Of a stretch of 20,226 nucleotides of DNA, positions 8,501-14,422 are shown in pieces. Numbering within the stretch: the first letter of the stretch is position 1; each line of letters begins with the position of its first letter. The notes beneath the pieces are model-generated. The model was not told the origin of the DNA, did no database searches, and saw only the letters and a program-made list of their open reading frames with translations. Source of the stretch: Bacteriovoracaceae bacterium UBA4573 (GTDB lineage: Bacteria > Bdellovibrionota > UBA1018 > UBA923); assembly GCA_002387735.1 (NCBI GenBank), contig DGKJ01000058.1:5177-25402 (forward strand). The letters are read 5' to 3'. The position numbers and the translations under genes are program-made.

Positions 8501-8572
8501 CGCAGCAAAAGCAACGTTACACTTTGAGGGCCGGGGGCGGGAACAAGGAAAGATCGGTGAGCAGCCGGTCAT
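5528..8572 (-). CDS. Large exported protein of unknown function (1014 aa)
   Basis: I cannot assign this protein to a known family. The ATG at 8572 has GAGGA 8 nt upstream. The N-terminus is a long basic and Cys-containing leader followed by a hydrophobic core (residues 20-38). It could be cut by signal peptidase I after SFA (44) or be lipidated at Cys38 (VVSC). No further clear membrane span is seen. The middle (about 490-570) alternates beta-strand-like stretches and has FSVSFGYSLYAS, ILVHIPENLVL and EKEFIEVLLR in an order loosely reminiscent of ADP-ribosyltransferase folds (weak inference). The C-terminal third (about 760-960) is mostly charged helix. It is followed after 16 nt by the ~575-aa coiled-coil gene. 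An 18-bp dyad lies just upstream of its ribosome binding site. Confidence 0.85.
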   Translation of the reverse strand: MTGCSPIFPCSRPRPSKCNVAFAAGLHFALVLAFVVSCTIPSFAQDSGKNLSNNSFSHLTFERPVIRSIQEDQLQRLETHRVSATIQFSIPTSHYDKDKDPLSYLMYRLPDYFPAHNIPAHRRVHSTFLHLDDLSLEELREVAWFLSNIPASVVERFGLNRRFKIYDGNEKPKFRRVGVESVFLALEPPREEIEFQVDFYRAVQFCASATSDEVSPRMRAAAKYIVDKHLSHFPEPEKKASAFSDTVPHYSLVQLRRKSLDKGSSKPSQTESLHAAVSEDEFNRAASKVGEIIESANQRYRELNQGRSIERFMSLETNPLEVVVAPRSRGEEPLQAFALKMNSRSEWMPSSVLRFFVPASDVQENSDFVHTEIVEFYTDKLLADGEFSKALSNALVPWRSDINAWSEPRESLTPANLDGFLSEISDERLRSLYLRMHENREISPSQLPAVVEVNGRRVFVTNQVKGTIAFDKGNEQLSMARELITKADHDPKSPFSVSFGYSLYASRGDRVYSWSGDTDIAIGILVHIPENLVLTTEQRDEYVAQALEKEFIEVLLRKAEGGEIAIIELRAGSARKHGSGGNPINDIDDAYFFSEIDLKRGFTIDPATKNKIYLREVLRENDWIKGKFEYVSSGEQFSIQLNVGSDGTTELGYRVVVPGQRDAIKGIPPLTRGGKMLDAESMAVFTALHSGYMVHAVQKGSMAARAGSEVHSAAFAKERFEPIWNAKGAKKTHSLEVFFSQGGTGFDEIGAVRVIEILKFQNALPEELGELIRQRGIYAVLDRLKNTLRSAFNQPTLGLLSSVRRTVNDLREYNERGHEITEKMWRQRQAAVKEVLPKLKSVYQQHVSQDQISQMPEFEKAQLRFENVMDRLGRLPFEQVKKELIKPAYYRVFRRFESQLTELDRRFILAELSGADRVFASTLIRYFPFIYLEYIQSRKQTSDQDFLLEVQLLGVEPTQENIARLRDVKKVFTLSPASLERLEMELFGVGFREDNSGEINLEKFAADCNDVIDS

Positions 8573-8588
8573 CTTATTCGTCCTCGTC

Positions 8589-8606
8589 TTTAGGAAGGTT
8601 CCTAAA
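8589..8606. promoter_or_regulatory. 18-bp inverted repeat before the 1014-aa gene
   Basis: TTTAGGAAGGTTCCTAAA has perfect 8-bp arms around a 2-nt centre. It ends 16 nt before the start codon at 8572, immediately upstream of the GAGGA ribosome binding site. The position fits an operator or an RNA element for the two-gene operon. A loop of 2 nt is too tight for a stable RNA hairpin, which favours a protein dimer site. A weak promoter-like pair (TTGGTC, 17 nt, TATATG) lies upstream in the gap to rnpB. The rest of the 138-nt gap shows no gene. Confidence 0.45.
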
Positions 8607-8710
8607 CAACAAAGCTGTTTTTATTGATTGCGCGGGCCATATAACACGGCGCAGGCGGTCGACCAAATGTTAATTTGTTTGGATTGTGTTAGGGTGTGAT
8701 TTTTTGAAAA

Positions 8711-9195
8711 TTTCCAAACGCGACTATAAGCCGGGTTCTGTCCTAGCGACTCCATAAATAAAGAGCGCCGAGATGACCATTCCTCTGGGCCTACCGTTAC
8801 CGATAAGCTCTAGCGATCCTACCCGGGAACGCGGCAAAAGACCGATTACTCGACCATTTGCTCGGCGGAATAACCTATGTTTTCAGAGGCTTATGCTTTC
8901 TCAAGTTGCTTACGGACTCTGAAACAAATACCGTTCCCCTATTTGATCTTGCACCGAGTGGGGTTTGCCATGCGACCCCTGTTACCAGGGATCCGGTGGG
9001 CTCTTACCCCACCTTTTCACCCTCACCGCGACTCAGGAAAACCCGAATCAGCGGTAGTTTATTTTCTGTTGCACTTTCCGTCGCCCCTCCGTCACCGGAG
9101 CTGCGCCTGGCCGTTAGCCAGCACTCTATTCCATAGTGCCCGGACTTTCCTCCAGTCGTTAAACCAGCGGTCATCCGTCGCGTTTGGAAAACTTT
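8711..9195 (-). ncRNA. rnpB: RNase P RNA, bacterial type A
   Basis: This is the catalytic RNA of RNase P, which removes 5' leaders from tRNA precursors. The minus strand carries the hallmark segments in order: GAGGAAAGTCCGGGC (9152-9138), the GTGAGGGTGAAAAGGTGGGGTAAGAG region, GCAAGATCAAATAGGGG, CCCGGGTAGG and ACAGAACCCGGCTTATAG (8741-8724). The ends pair as P1: 9187-9177 with 8724-8714 is a perfect 11-bp helix, extendable by at least three more pairs, which sets the approximate ends. The span of about 485 nt is long for type A (E. coli about 377). The extra length lies mostly in the P16/P17 arm, where the helix 8932-8938/8825-8831 encloses 100 nt. It starts about 44 nt after the zinc-ribbon gene. 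No U-rich terminator follows it. Confidence 0.97.
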
Positions 9196-9238
9196 TCAAA
9201 GAGCGATGTTGTTAATGCTAGGTGATTAAATCGTAAGA

Positions 9239-9997
9239 CTAGTGACTGCCCGCGGAGGAACCCGAACTTTTCTGGGTATCAGCCGCCTCTTTATACAGCA
9301 AAATACGACGGCAGCTTGGACAAAAATGTAGTTCGTTGCCCCGTTGCAATTCATTATAAATTTGGGGAGGAATTCGCATATTGCAGCCCTTGCAGTTGCC
9401 TGAAACCGCTGGAACGATTCCGACTCCACCAACACGACCGCTTCGTACACGGTCATATTGAGAAAGATGTCGAACATCGATTCCTACGACAGCTTGCGCG
9501 CGCAAACCGCTCAATCGTCCCAATTCAGTGTCGAATTCCTTGCTCTCTCCGCCGATTTTTTCGGACTCCGAGGCCCGGGTTGCTTCGATTGCAGAAATTT
9601 GAGTTTGAATATCTTCCACACTTTTTTGGGCCACTTCTAACTCGGATTTAAGCTTAGTTACGTTTTCTTGCAAAACACCGGTGTTTTTCTTGAGCGCTTC
9701 GATTTCTTTTTGAACGGCTTGAAACTCTTGATTGGTTTTAATGGCCTCAGCTTTAGTCTGAGAGCGTTTCATTCGTTCTTCATTGAGCTCCAAGGCCCCT
9801 TGATTTTGACGAAGATTTTTTTCTATTTCTTCGGAAATTTTTTTCTTTTGCTCGAGTTGGGTGGTGAGAAGAGAGATCTGTGAATCGTAGGAGGCTAACC
9901 TGGCGGGCATTTCGTTTTTCTTTTTTTGCAGAACACCTATTTGAAGATCGAGTTCCTGGACAGCCTCAAGTTTCAGCAATGTTTCACGCAAAGTCAT
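9239..9997 (-). CDS. Coiled-coil C4 zinc-ribbon protein (DUF164 / zf-RING_7, CdsZ-like)
   Basis: A 252-aa protein whose first ~165 residues form a long alpha-helical hairpin rich in Lys, Glu and Gln. A zinc ribbon follows with Cys202-x2-Cys205 and Cys226-x2-Cys229 (NCKGCNMRIPP ... FCPSCRRILLY). This is the architecture of the DUF164 family, which includes H. pylori HP0958 and chlamydial CdsZ. Those members act as chaperone-like adaptors for RNA, sigma factors or secretion ATPases; the partner here is unknown. The ATG has AGGAGA 4 nt upstream. It lies 20 nt after the Nif3-like gene and just before rnpB, an arrangement I recall as common in bacteria. The tail is low-complexity Ser/Gly. Confidence 0.93.
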   Translation of the reverse strand: MTLRETLLKLEAVQELDLQIGVLQKKKNEMPARLASYDSQISLLTTQLEQKKKISEEIEKNLRQNQGALELNEERMKRSQTKAEAIKTNQEFQAVQKEIEALKKNTGVLQENVTKLKSELEVAQKSVEDIQTQISAIEATRASESEKIGGESKEFDTELGRLSGLRAQAVVGIDVRHLSQYDRVRSGRVGGVGIVPAVSGNCKGCNMRIPPQIYNELQRGNELHFCPSCRRILLYKEAADTQKSSGSSAGSH

Positions 9998-10017
9998 GTT
10001 TCTCCTGTGCTCGCACC

Positions 10018-11184
10018 CTAACGCACTTCATGGACGGTCTCAAAAATTTTTTTCACCGTTCCGACACCGCGCAGTGCTCCCGTACACCACTTAGCCGTCG
10101 TTTCGACGAAAAACCGTTCCGAGTTGCTATGCCCTAACAAAATCAGCGTCATTCCGGCGCGTTTTGCATCGAGCATTTGGTGATATCCCACTTCGCCACA
10201 GATGTAGGTATCTACACCTTTGGCGATCGCGGCACCCACAAAGGCCGAACCTGATCCCGGTGAAAACGCATACTTCCGAACAAAGAACTTATCGTTTTTC
10301 AACGCAGGTCCAACAACAACCGTATCCTGGATGCGGAAAGCCTTCTTAACACGACGCAGGAATTTGTGAAAGACAAATTGAGTTTTTCCCTGAGCTTTGC
10401 CGACAAAGCCATAGCCGGTTTTTCGAGGCAGTCGCGTGGTCGGCAGGTGCATTTCGTACACGTCATAGGCCATTTCTTCGTAAGGGTGGGCCCTGCTGGC
10501 CGCGTCCACAATACTTTCGCGAAGGCGCCACGGTATAATGGTTTCAAGCCGAATCTCTGAGACCTTCTCCAAACGACCCGCTCGGCCTATGGCTGGCTTG
10601 GTCTTTTCGTGTCCCCAAAATGTCCCCTCGCCGGGCGAGGAAAAGGTACAATGGCTATAATTCCCTATATGGCCTGCTCCAGCCTCCGCCACTGCCGTAC
10701 GAACCCTTTCTAAGTGCGTTTCAGGCACAAAGGTTACAAACTTGGCGAAACGGTCGGAGTCGGGAGTTCCGCTGGACCCCCGGTTGGCGAGCGCCCCAAC
10801 ATATCCCCCCCCCAGTTCTTCGCACAAAGATTTGTTGAGCGGATGAGAGGCTAGGTCGAAGTTGGTATGTAGGGCCACTACGGCCACCCCTTTTCGTATG
10901 GCCTCCAAGAGAAAGGGGTGACTCTCTCGCGTAATTCTAAGCGCTGCCTTAAAAATTGGCGGGTGGTGACAAATGACTAGATTCGCACCTGTCTCAGCTG
11001 CGGCATCTAGCGTTTCACGTCCTAAATTCACCCCAACCACAATTCCGGTCACGCGAGCCATCGAATCGCCGCAAATTAAACCCACGTTATCCCAAGACTC
11101 TGCTAGATCGAACGGGGCAAGGGTCCTCAGTCGTTCCAATAAATCTGAAACTCGAACCACATTAGATTTATTTTTCTTTTTCAT
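10018..11184 (-). CDS. Nif3-like dinuclear metal-centre protein (GTP cyclohydrolase 1 type 2 homolog)
   Basis: A 388-aa protein with Nif3/YbgI metal-site motifs at both ends: ESWDNVGL (29-36), ICHHPPIF (71-78, His73/His74), LHTNFD (Asp110), then GEVGYHQMLDA (330-340) and LGHSNSE (350-356, His and Glu ligands). Between the halves (about 145-250) is the inserted PII/CutA-like domain of the long YqfO-type members (FAKFVTFVPETHLERV ... AHPYEEMAYDVY). The family binds two metal ions and forms toroidal hexamers, but its reaction is not settled. Translation starts at the ATG at 11184 with CCGGTGG 7 nt upstream. It follows the substrate-binding protein gene by 14 nt and precedes the zinc-ribbon gene by 20 nt, so the three are probably one transcript. 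Confidence 0.95.
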   Translation of the reverse strand: MKKKNKSNVVRVSDLLERLRTLAPFDLAESWDNVGLICGDSMARVTGIVVGVNLGRETLDAAAETGANLVICHHPPIFKAALRITRESHPFLLEAIRKGVAVVALHTNFDLASHPLNKSLCEELGGGYVGALANRGSSGTPDSDRFAKFVTFVPETHLERVRTAVAEAGAGHIGNYSHCTFSSPGEGTFWGHEKTKPAIGRAGRLEKVSEIRLETIIPWRLRESIVDAASRAHPYEEMAYDVYEMHLPTTRLPRKTGYGFVGKAQGKTQFVFHKFLRRVKKAFRIQDTVVVGPALKNDKFFVRKYAFSPGSGSAFVGAAIAKGVDTYICGEVGYHQMLDAKRAGMTLILLGHSNSERFFVETTAKWCTGALRGVGTVKKIFETVHEVR

Positions 11185-11198
11185 TTTTTAGCCACCGG

Positions 11199-12935
11199 TT
11201 ACGGACCGTTTGCTGTCTCGATTTTTAGATACTTTAAGAAAGCGTAAAAAGTTTCGTCGATATGAACTTTATTTTTGAGCCAGTAATGACTGGGTTGATT
11301 AGCTATTCGATGAACCATTGGTATAATCGGTAAGTCTTCGTCTACGATTTCTTGAACCTTCTTAATCTTTGCCAAACGCTCTGGCCCATTCTCCATGAAT
11401 TCGATTTCATCGATCAATTGGTCGACAATCGGATTATTATAGCGCGAGGGATTGTAACCGGACTTGATGTTTTTTGAATGGTAAGAAGCAAGCGAGTCGT
11501 CTGCGTCCGAGACTGTAGAAACCATGGCTTGTCCATAGAATGTAAAATTCCCGGTATCTTTCACTCTTCGCAACATTTCAGGAAAAGTCATTCCCTCGGG
11601 CTTCAAAGTGATACCTACTGCTTTGAACTGTTTTGAAAGTAATCCCTCTAGGTGCCTCGACGCAGTGTCGGTACCGTTAAGAAAGTGAATTGGTGGTAGC
11701 CCCTTGGCGTCGGGATAACCCGCCTTCGCAAGTAGCTCTTTGGCTAGTGCTACATTTTGATTGGCCCATTTACTCTGAAATCCACTCTCGTAACCGTATT
11801 GAGTCGGGTCAATTAGTGAATGAGCGCGAATGGCTTGTTTCGAATATTGCATTTCGATAACTTCGGGCACGTTCAACGCAAGTGCGACAGCTTGGCGCAA
11901 TTCTTTTTGTTTGCCCCAGAGTTGATCTTCCATGTTGAAGATCAACATCGTGACATCACCCTTCATTTGTCGAGAAAGTTCTATTCTTTTGGCAGCATAT
12001 TCCGGCGACAATGATTCACCATTAATTACAGAGTGCACGCTATCTTTTGGAATTCGACCAATATCAAAGTCACCTGCCAAAAATTTCAACCACCCAGGTT
12101 GCGATTCAGTAATGATTTCGAGAACCACTTTATCTACTAGTGGAAGCTTTTTTCCGGCATCGGTTAAAAGGCCCTTTTCAGCGTCTCCCGGATTACCTTC
12201 ACTCGGATAAGTCATGTGGTTGTAATTCGGATTTCGAACTGCAACCACCTTCGAAGCAAGATTAGCTTCCTGTAGCAGGAAAGGTCCGGTTCCGACTGCG
12301 CGATTTCTAAAATCGTCGCCATATTTTTTTACGCACTCACGTGGAACTATTGAGGTTTTATTGTCGGCGAACACTGACACAAATCTTGGCAGCGGTTTTT
12401 CAAGTGTGAGTTCCAACGTGTAGTTATCTATTCGGCGAATCCCCTGAATAGACTTGGTTTTACCTACAAAAAATTCCTTTGCGCCAAGTAATCGCCCTTC
12501 GAATGCCCCATACATTTCGGAACGTGTTTTGGGATCGCAAATTCTTTCGATCATAAATATCACATCGTCGACGTTAAATTCTCGTCCCTTGCCTCCAGCG
12601 AAACACGGATCATCGTGAAAGAAGACTCCTTTTTTCAGAGCTATTTTGACTTTCTTTTTATCTTTCGAAAGTTCCGGAAGCGATTCGGCCAGAAGCGGTT
12701 CCATTTTATAAGGGCGTTTAAGATAGTGAAAACTATATAGCGGTTCATAAAACAGCGCGCTCGCCTGGTGGCTCGCTACATCGTTCACCACGTGAGGATC
12801 TAAGCTCGCCATGCGGGAAATAATATGCAAACGCAGCGCGTTTTCTTTAGGAGGCGGCAAAATTCCTTTTTTAACGCAGGAGGTGGATAGGACTAAAGAA
12901 ATGCTAAGTGCCAACGCAATTTTTATGAGACGCAT
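11199..12935 (-). CDS. Peptide/solute ABC transporter substrate-binding protein (SBP_bac_5), probable lipoprotein
   Basis: A 578-aa family 5 extracellular solute-binding protein (OppA/DppA type): SLDPHVVNDVASHQASALFYEPL near the N-terminus, the G-x-GREFNVDDVIFMIERI segment, and AVGTGPFLL. Such proteins capture oligopeptides or similar solutes for an ABC importer. I place the start at the ATG at 12935, giving MRLIKIALALSISLVLSTSC with a plausible lipidated Cys20; the lipobox is not ideal. The earlier in-frame TTG at 12971 is rejected because it is the -35 hexamer of a near-consensus promoter. No permease or ATPase gene is adjacent, so this is an orphan binding protein. It is the first gene of a probable operon with the Nif3-like and zinc-ribbon genes. 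Confidence 0.92.
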   Translation of the reverse strand: MRLIKIALALSISLVLSTSCVKKGILPPPKENALRLHIISRMASLDPHVVNDVASHQASALFYEPLYSFHYLKRPYKMEPLLAESLPELSKDKKKVKIALKKGVFFHDDPCFAGGKGREFNVDDVIFMIERICDPKTRSEMYGAFEGRLLGAKEFFVGKTKSIQGIRRIDNYTLELTLEKPLPRFVSVFADNKTSIVPRECVKKYGDDFRNRAVGTGPFLLQEANLASKVVAVRNPNYNHMTYPSEGNPGDAEKGLLTDAGKKLPLVDKVVLEIITESQPGWLKFLAGDFDIGRIPKDSVHSVINGESLSPEYAAKRIELSRQMKGDVTMLIFNMEDQLWGKQKELRQAVALALNVPEVIEMQYSKQAIRAHSLIDPTQYGYESGFQSKWANQNVALAKELLAKAGYPDAKGLPPIHFLNGTDTASRHLEGLLSKQFKAVGITLKPEGMTFPEMLRRVKDTGNFTFYGQAMVSTVSDADDSLASYHSKNIKSGYNPSRYNNPIVDQLIDEIEFMENGPERLAKIKKVQEIVDEDLPIIPMVHRIANQPSHYWLKNKVHIDETFYAFLKYLKIETANGP

Positions 12936-12942
12936 GCCCACT

Positions 12943-12971
12943 ATTACAAAGCTTTTTTTTCGCTGCGTCAA
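12943..12971 (-). promoter_or_regulatory. Near-consensus sigma-70 promoter of the binding-protein operon
   Basis: On the minus strand TTGACG (12971-12966) and TGTAAT (12948-12943) each match the consensus at five of six positions and are separated by exactly 17 nt, including an A8 run. The ATG lies only 7 nt beyond the -10 box. The expected transcription start is therefore on or within a few bases of the A at 12935, leaving no room for a Shine-Dalgarno site. The RpoD in this window keeps the consensus DNA-reading segments, which supports using this motif. Confidence 0.75.
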
Positions 12972-13005
12972 TTGAATGTCTTAAATCGAATCGAGGCCGG
13001 AGGAC

Positions 13006-13037
13006 GTCCCCCAGACGAGTTCACCTCGCCGGGGGAC
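13006..13037 (-). other. GC-rich hairpin after the small basic protein gene
   Basis: GTCCCCC pairs with GGGGGAC, with an inner GGCGAG/CTCGTC helix and a 5-nt loop. The inner helix includes a G-U pair on the minus strand that would be an A-C mismatch on the plus strand, so the minus-strand RNA folds better. It begins 8 nt after the stop at 13045. The T7 run lies before rather than after the stem, so it is not a canonical intrinsic terminator. It may protect the mRNA 3' end or terminate inefficiently. Confidence 0.5.
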
Positions 13038-13044
13038 AAAAAAA

Positions 13045-13362
13045 TCACTCGGTGGCGCCTTCACCGGAATCCAGGGTTCCTCCGCCTTGTTCCATTTTTT
13101 GAGCTCGTTGTTCCATTTTATCTGCCCGAGCTCTCATTTTTTTTGCTTTCGCAGCGAGACGGGTTTTTCGATGCTCGCGCATTTTTTTTCGTTGAGCTTG
13201 TCTTTTTTGATGCATTTCTTGGCGATGTGCTTTTCTTGTTTCCATGCGCTCCGCGGCGTTGGGTGCTTCACCGGCTCCCTCCGAATCGCTCTCTTGCGCG
13301 AATCCGACATTGACGGTCACTAATAACAGAACTGACATACAAATTAGAAAGAACTTTCTCAT
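13045..13362 (-). CDS. Small basic exported protein with charged helix
   Basis: A 105-aa protein starting at the ATG at 13362 (AAGGGA 7 nt upstream). A clear signal peptide (MRKFFLICMSVLLLVTVNVG, cleavage at about GFA-QE) precedes a short acidic linker (ESDSEGAGEA). The rest is a helix very rich in Arg, Lys, Met and Gln (KAHRQEMHQKRQAQRKKMRE) with a repeating RA-KMEQRAQKMEQ pattern. I do not recognise the family. The composition recalls small periplasmic helical proteins such as Spy or CpxP, but their LTxxQ motif is absent. The longer reading (start 13464) would add an unlikely Cys-rich leader and is rejected. A promoter-like pair lies upstream in the gap to the 117-aa gene. Confidence 0.75.
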   Translation of the reverse strand: MRKFFLICMSVLLLVTVNVGFAQESDSEGAGEAPNAAERMETRKAHRQEMHQKRQAQRKKMREHRKTRLAAKAKKMRARADKMEQRAQKMEQGGGTLDSGEGATE

Positions 13363-13435
13363 TGGAACATCCCTTTGGTTTAAATGCGTTAAAAGGCCAC
13401 AACAGCAAATTGTTCGCCCAGATTTGAAAAAAGGA

Positions 13436-13464
13436 AATATGAAAATATTAATACATGGCGTCAA
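13436..13464 (-). promoter_or_regulatory. Candidate promoter of the small basic protein gene
   Basis: On the minus strand TTGACG (13464-13459, five of six) and CATATT (13441-13436, four of six) are separated by 17 nt. The -35 box overlaps the TGA stop of the upstream 117-aa gene. Transcription would begin near 13429 and leave a leader of about 65 nt before the ATG at 13362. Confidence 0.5.
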
Positions 13465-13814
13465 TTTCGGTCATTTTTAACTAGTTCGGTCAGTCGTGTG
13501 AGATCAGAATCCAAACTGGCTTCGGTAGGAGTGTGCAGGTCAAAAAAGGCCCACAAAATTCGCTCAACGAGACGGCGTTCAAGTCGAAACACCAGGGTCA
13601 CTCGGGAGCGGTTAGAACTTAAAGCTTGAATCAATACGGATTTATTTTCCCATTGAAAGTGGGCATCAGATATTTTCTTTATTTTTTCAGCATCAGCGTC
13701 GATGTCGACAAATCGTTGAATCTCGATCGTGGGCGGAATTCGCAGAGTATTGATAACGCCACCTAATAATGAAATTCCTAACGCCAAAATAAGAAGTTTC
13801 CATTTTCTACTCAT
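13461..13814 (-). CDS. Small membrane-anchored protein, possibly a reduced SRPBCC-type domain
   Basis: A 117-aa protein with an N-terminal hydrophobic segment (residues 5-20, KLLILALGISLLGGVI) that is either an uncleaved anchor or a signal peptide. The rest alternates beta-like strands (IEIQRFVDIDADAEKIKKI, SVLIQALSSNRSRVTLVFRLER) and ends in a helix (LDSDLTRLTELV). The order of these elements resembles the start and end of polyketide-cyclase/SRPBCC proteins with the middle missing; this is weak inference. The start overlaps the stop of the FAH-family gene (ATGA at 13811-13814), so it is translationally coupled to it and belongs to the fumarase operon. Confidence 0.8.
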   Translation of the reverse strand: MSRKWKLLILALGISLLGGVINTLRIPPTIEIQRFVDIDADAEKIKKISDAHFQWENKSVLIQALSSNRSRVTLVFRLERRLVERILWAFFDLHTPTEASLDSDLTRLTELVKNDRN

Positions 13815-14404
13815 TCGAAGGCGACCGAGAAATTAATTGGACCCCAATCTAAATCAGCTTTTTGACCAGGGAGAACGGGTCCTACTCCGTGCGGAGTGCC
13901 AGTAAAAATTAAATCGCCCGGCAACAAAGGAAAAAAACTCGCGGCATATTGAATCAGATTTAGGGGCGACAAAGTCATTTGAGTGCTCTGAGCTTTTTGT
14001 CTTGGAACACCATCTAACTTCATCTGAAATTCGGAGGTCGCAAAATCTGCAAATTCTTCGATTGGAATAAACGGACCGACGATTGCCGAGTTCGAAAATA
14101 CTTTGGCTATTTCCCACGGCTGTCCCGCCTTTTTTAAGTTCGCTTGCTGGTCGCGTAAGGTCATGTCAAGACCGAGGGTTACCGCCTTAATCTGATTTTT
14201 TTCCCCCAACATTAATACTATCTCAGTTTCGTAGTGAACCGCTCCTCGGTTTTTTGGTAAAGCCACACTAGCGATTTCAGAGTTTTCTACCTGTCGCAAA
14301 ACGCTCGGGGGCTTTATAAACAGTACGGGTTTTTCGCTTACGTTCCCTCCCATTTCGAGAACATGAGCAGCGTAATTTTTTCCGACGCAAACTATTTTAT
14401 CCAT
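13811..14404 (-). CDS. Fumarylacetoacetate-hydrolase family protein (FAHD1-like)
   Basis: A 197-aa single-domain FAH protein, the length of small members such as human FAHD1 and E. coli YcgM. It shows VGKNYAAHVLEMG (7-19), the metal-binding HYETEIVLMLG (Glu59, Glu61) and GLDMTLRDQQ (Asp80), WEIAKVFSNSA and the C-terminal PGDLIFTGTPHGVG loop. Small FAH proteins hydrolyse acylpyruvates, decarboxylate oxaloacetate or tautomerise enol-oxaloacetate. The position 18 nt after a fumarase gene favours oxaloacetate housekeeping in the TCA cycle (inference). No strong Shine-Dalgarno site precedes the ATG, so coupling to fumarase translation is likely. Its stop overlaps the start of the 117-aa gene. Confidence 0.93.
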   Translation of the reverse strand: MDKIVCVGKNYAAHVLEMGGNVSEKPVLFIKPPSVLRQVENSEIASVALPKNRGAVHYETEIVLMLGEKNQIKAVTLGLDMTLRDQQANLKKAGQPWEIAKVFSNSAIVGPFIPIEEFADFATSEFQMKLDGVPRQKAQSTQMTLSPLNLIQYAASFFPLLPGDLIFTGTPHGVGPVLPGQKADLDWGPINFSVAFE

Positions 14405-14422
14405 AGTAACTTCGATCTCAAT

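Noticed and set aside
8858..9215. Plus-strand ORFs of 92 and 112 aa over the RNase P RNA
   Set aside because: They are chance open frames on the complement of rnpB; no ribosome binding site or protein-like pattern.
12936..12971. N-terminal extension of the binding protein from TTG at 12971
   Set aside because: The TTG is the -35 box of a near-consensus promoter, and the ATG at 12935 begins a proper lipoprotein-like signal.
13363..13464. Longer N-terminus for the small basic protein
   Set aside because: It covers the promoter-like pair and places a Cys-rich stretch before an obvious signal peptide.
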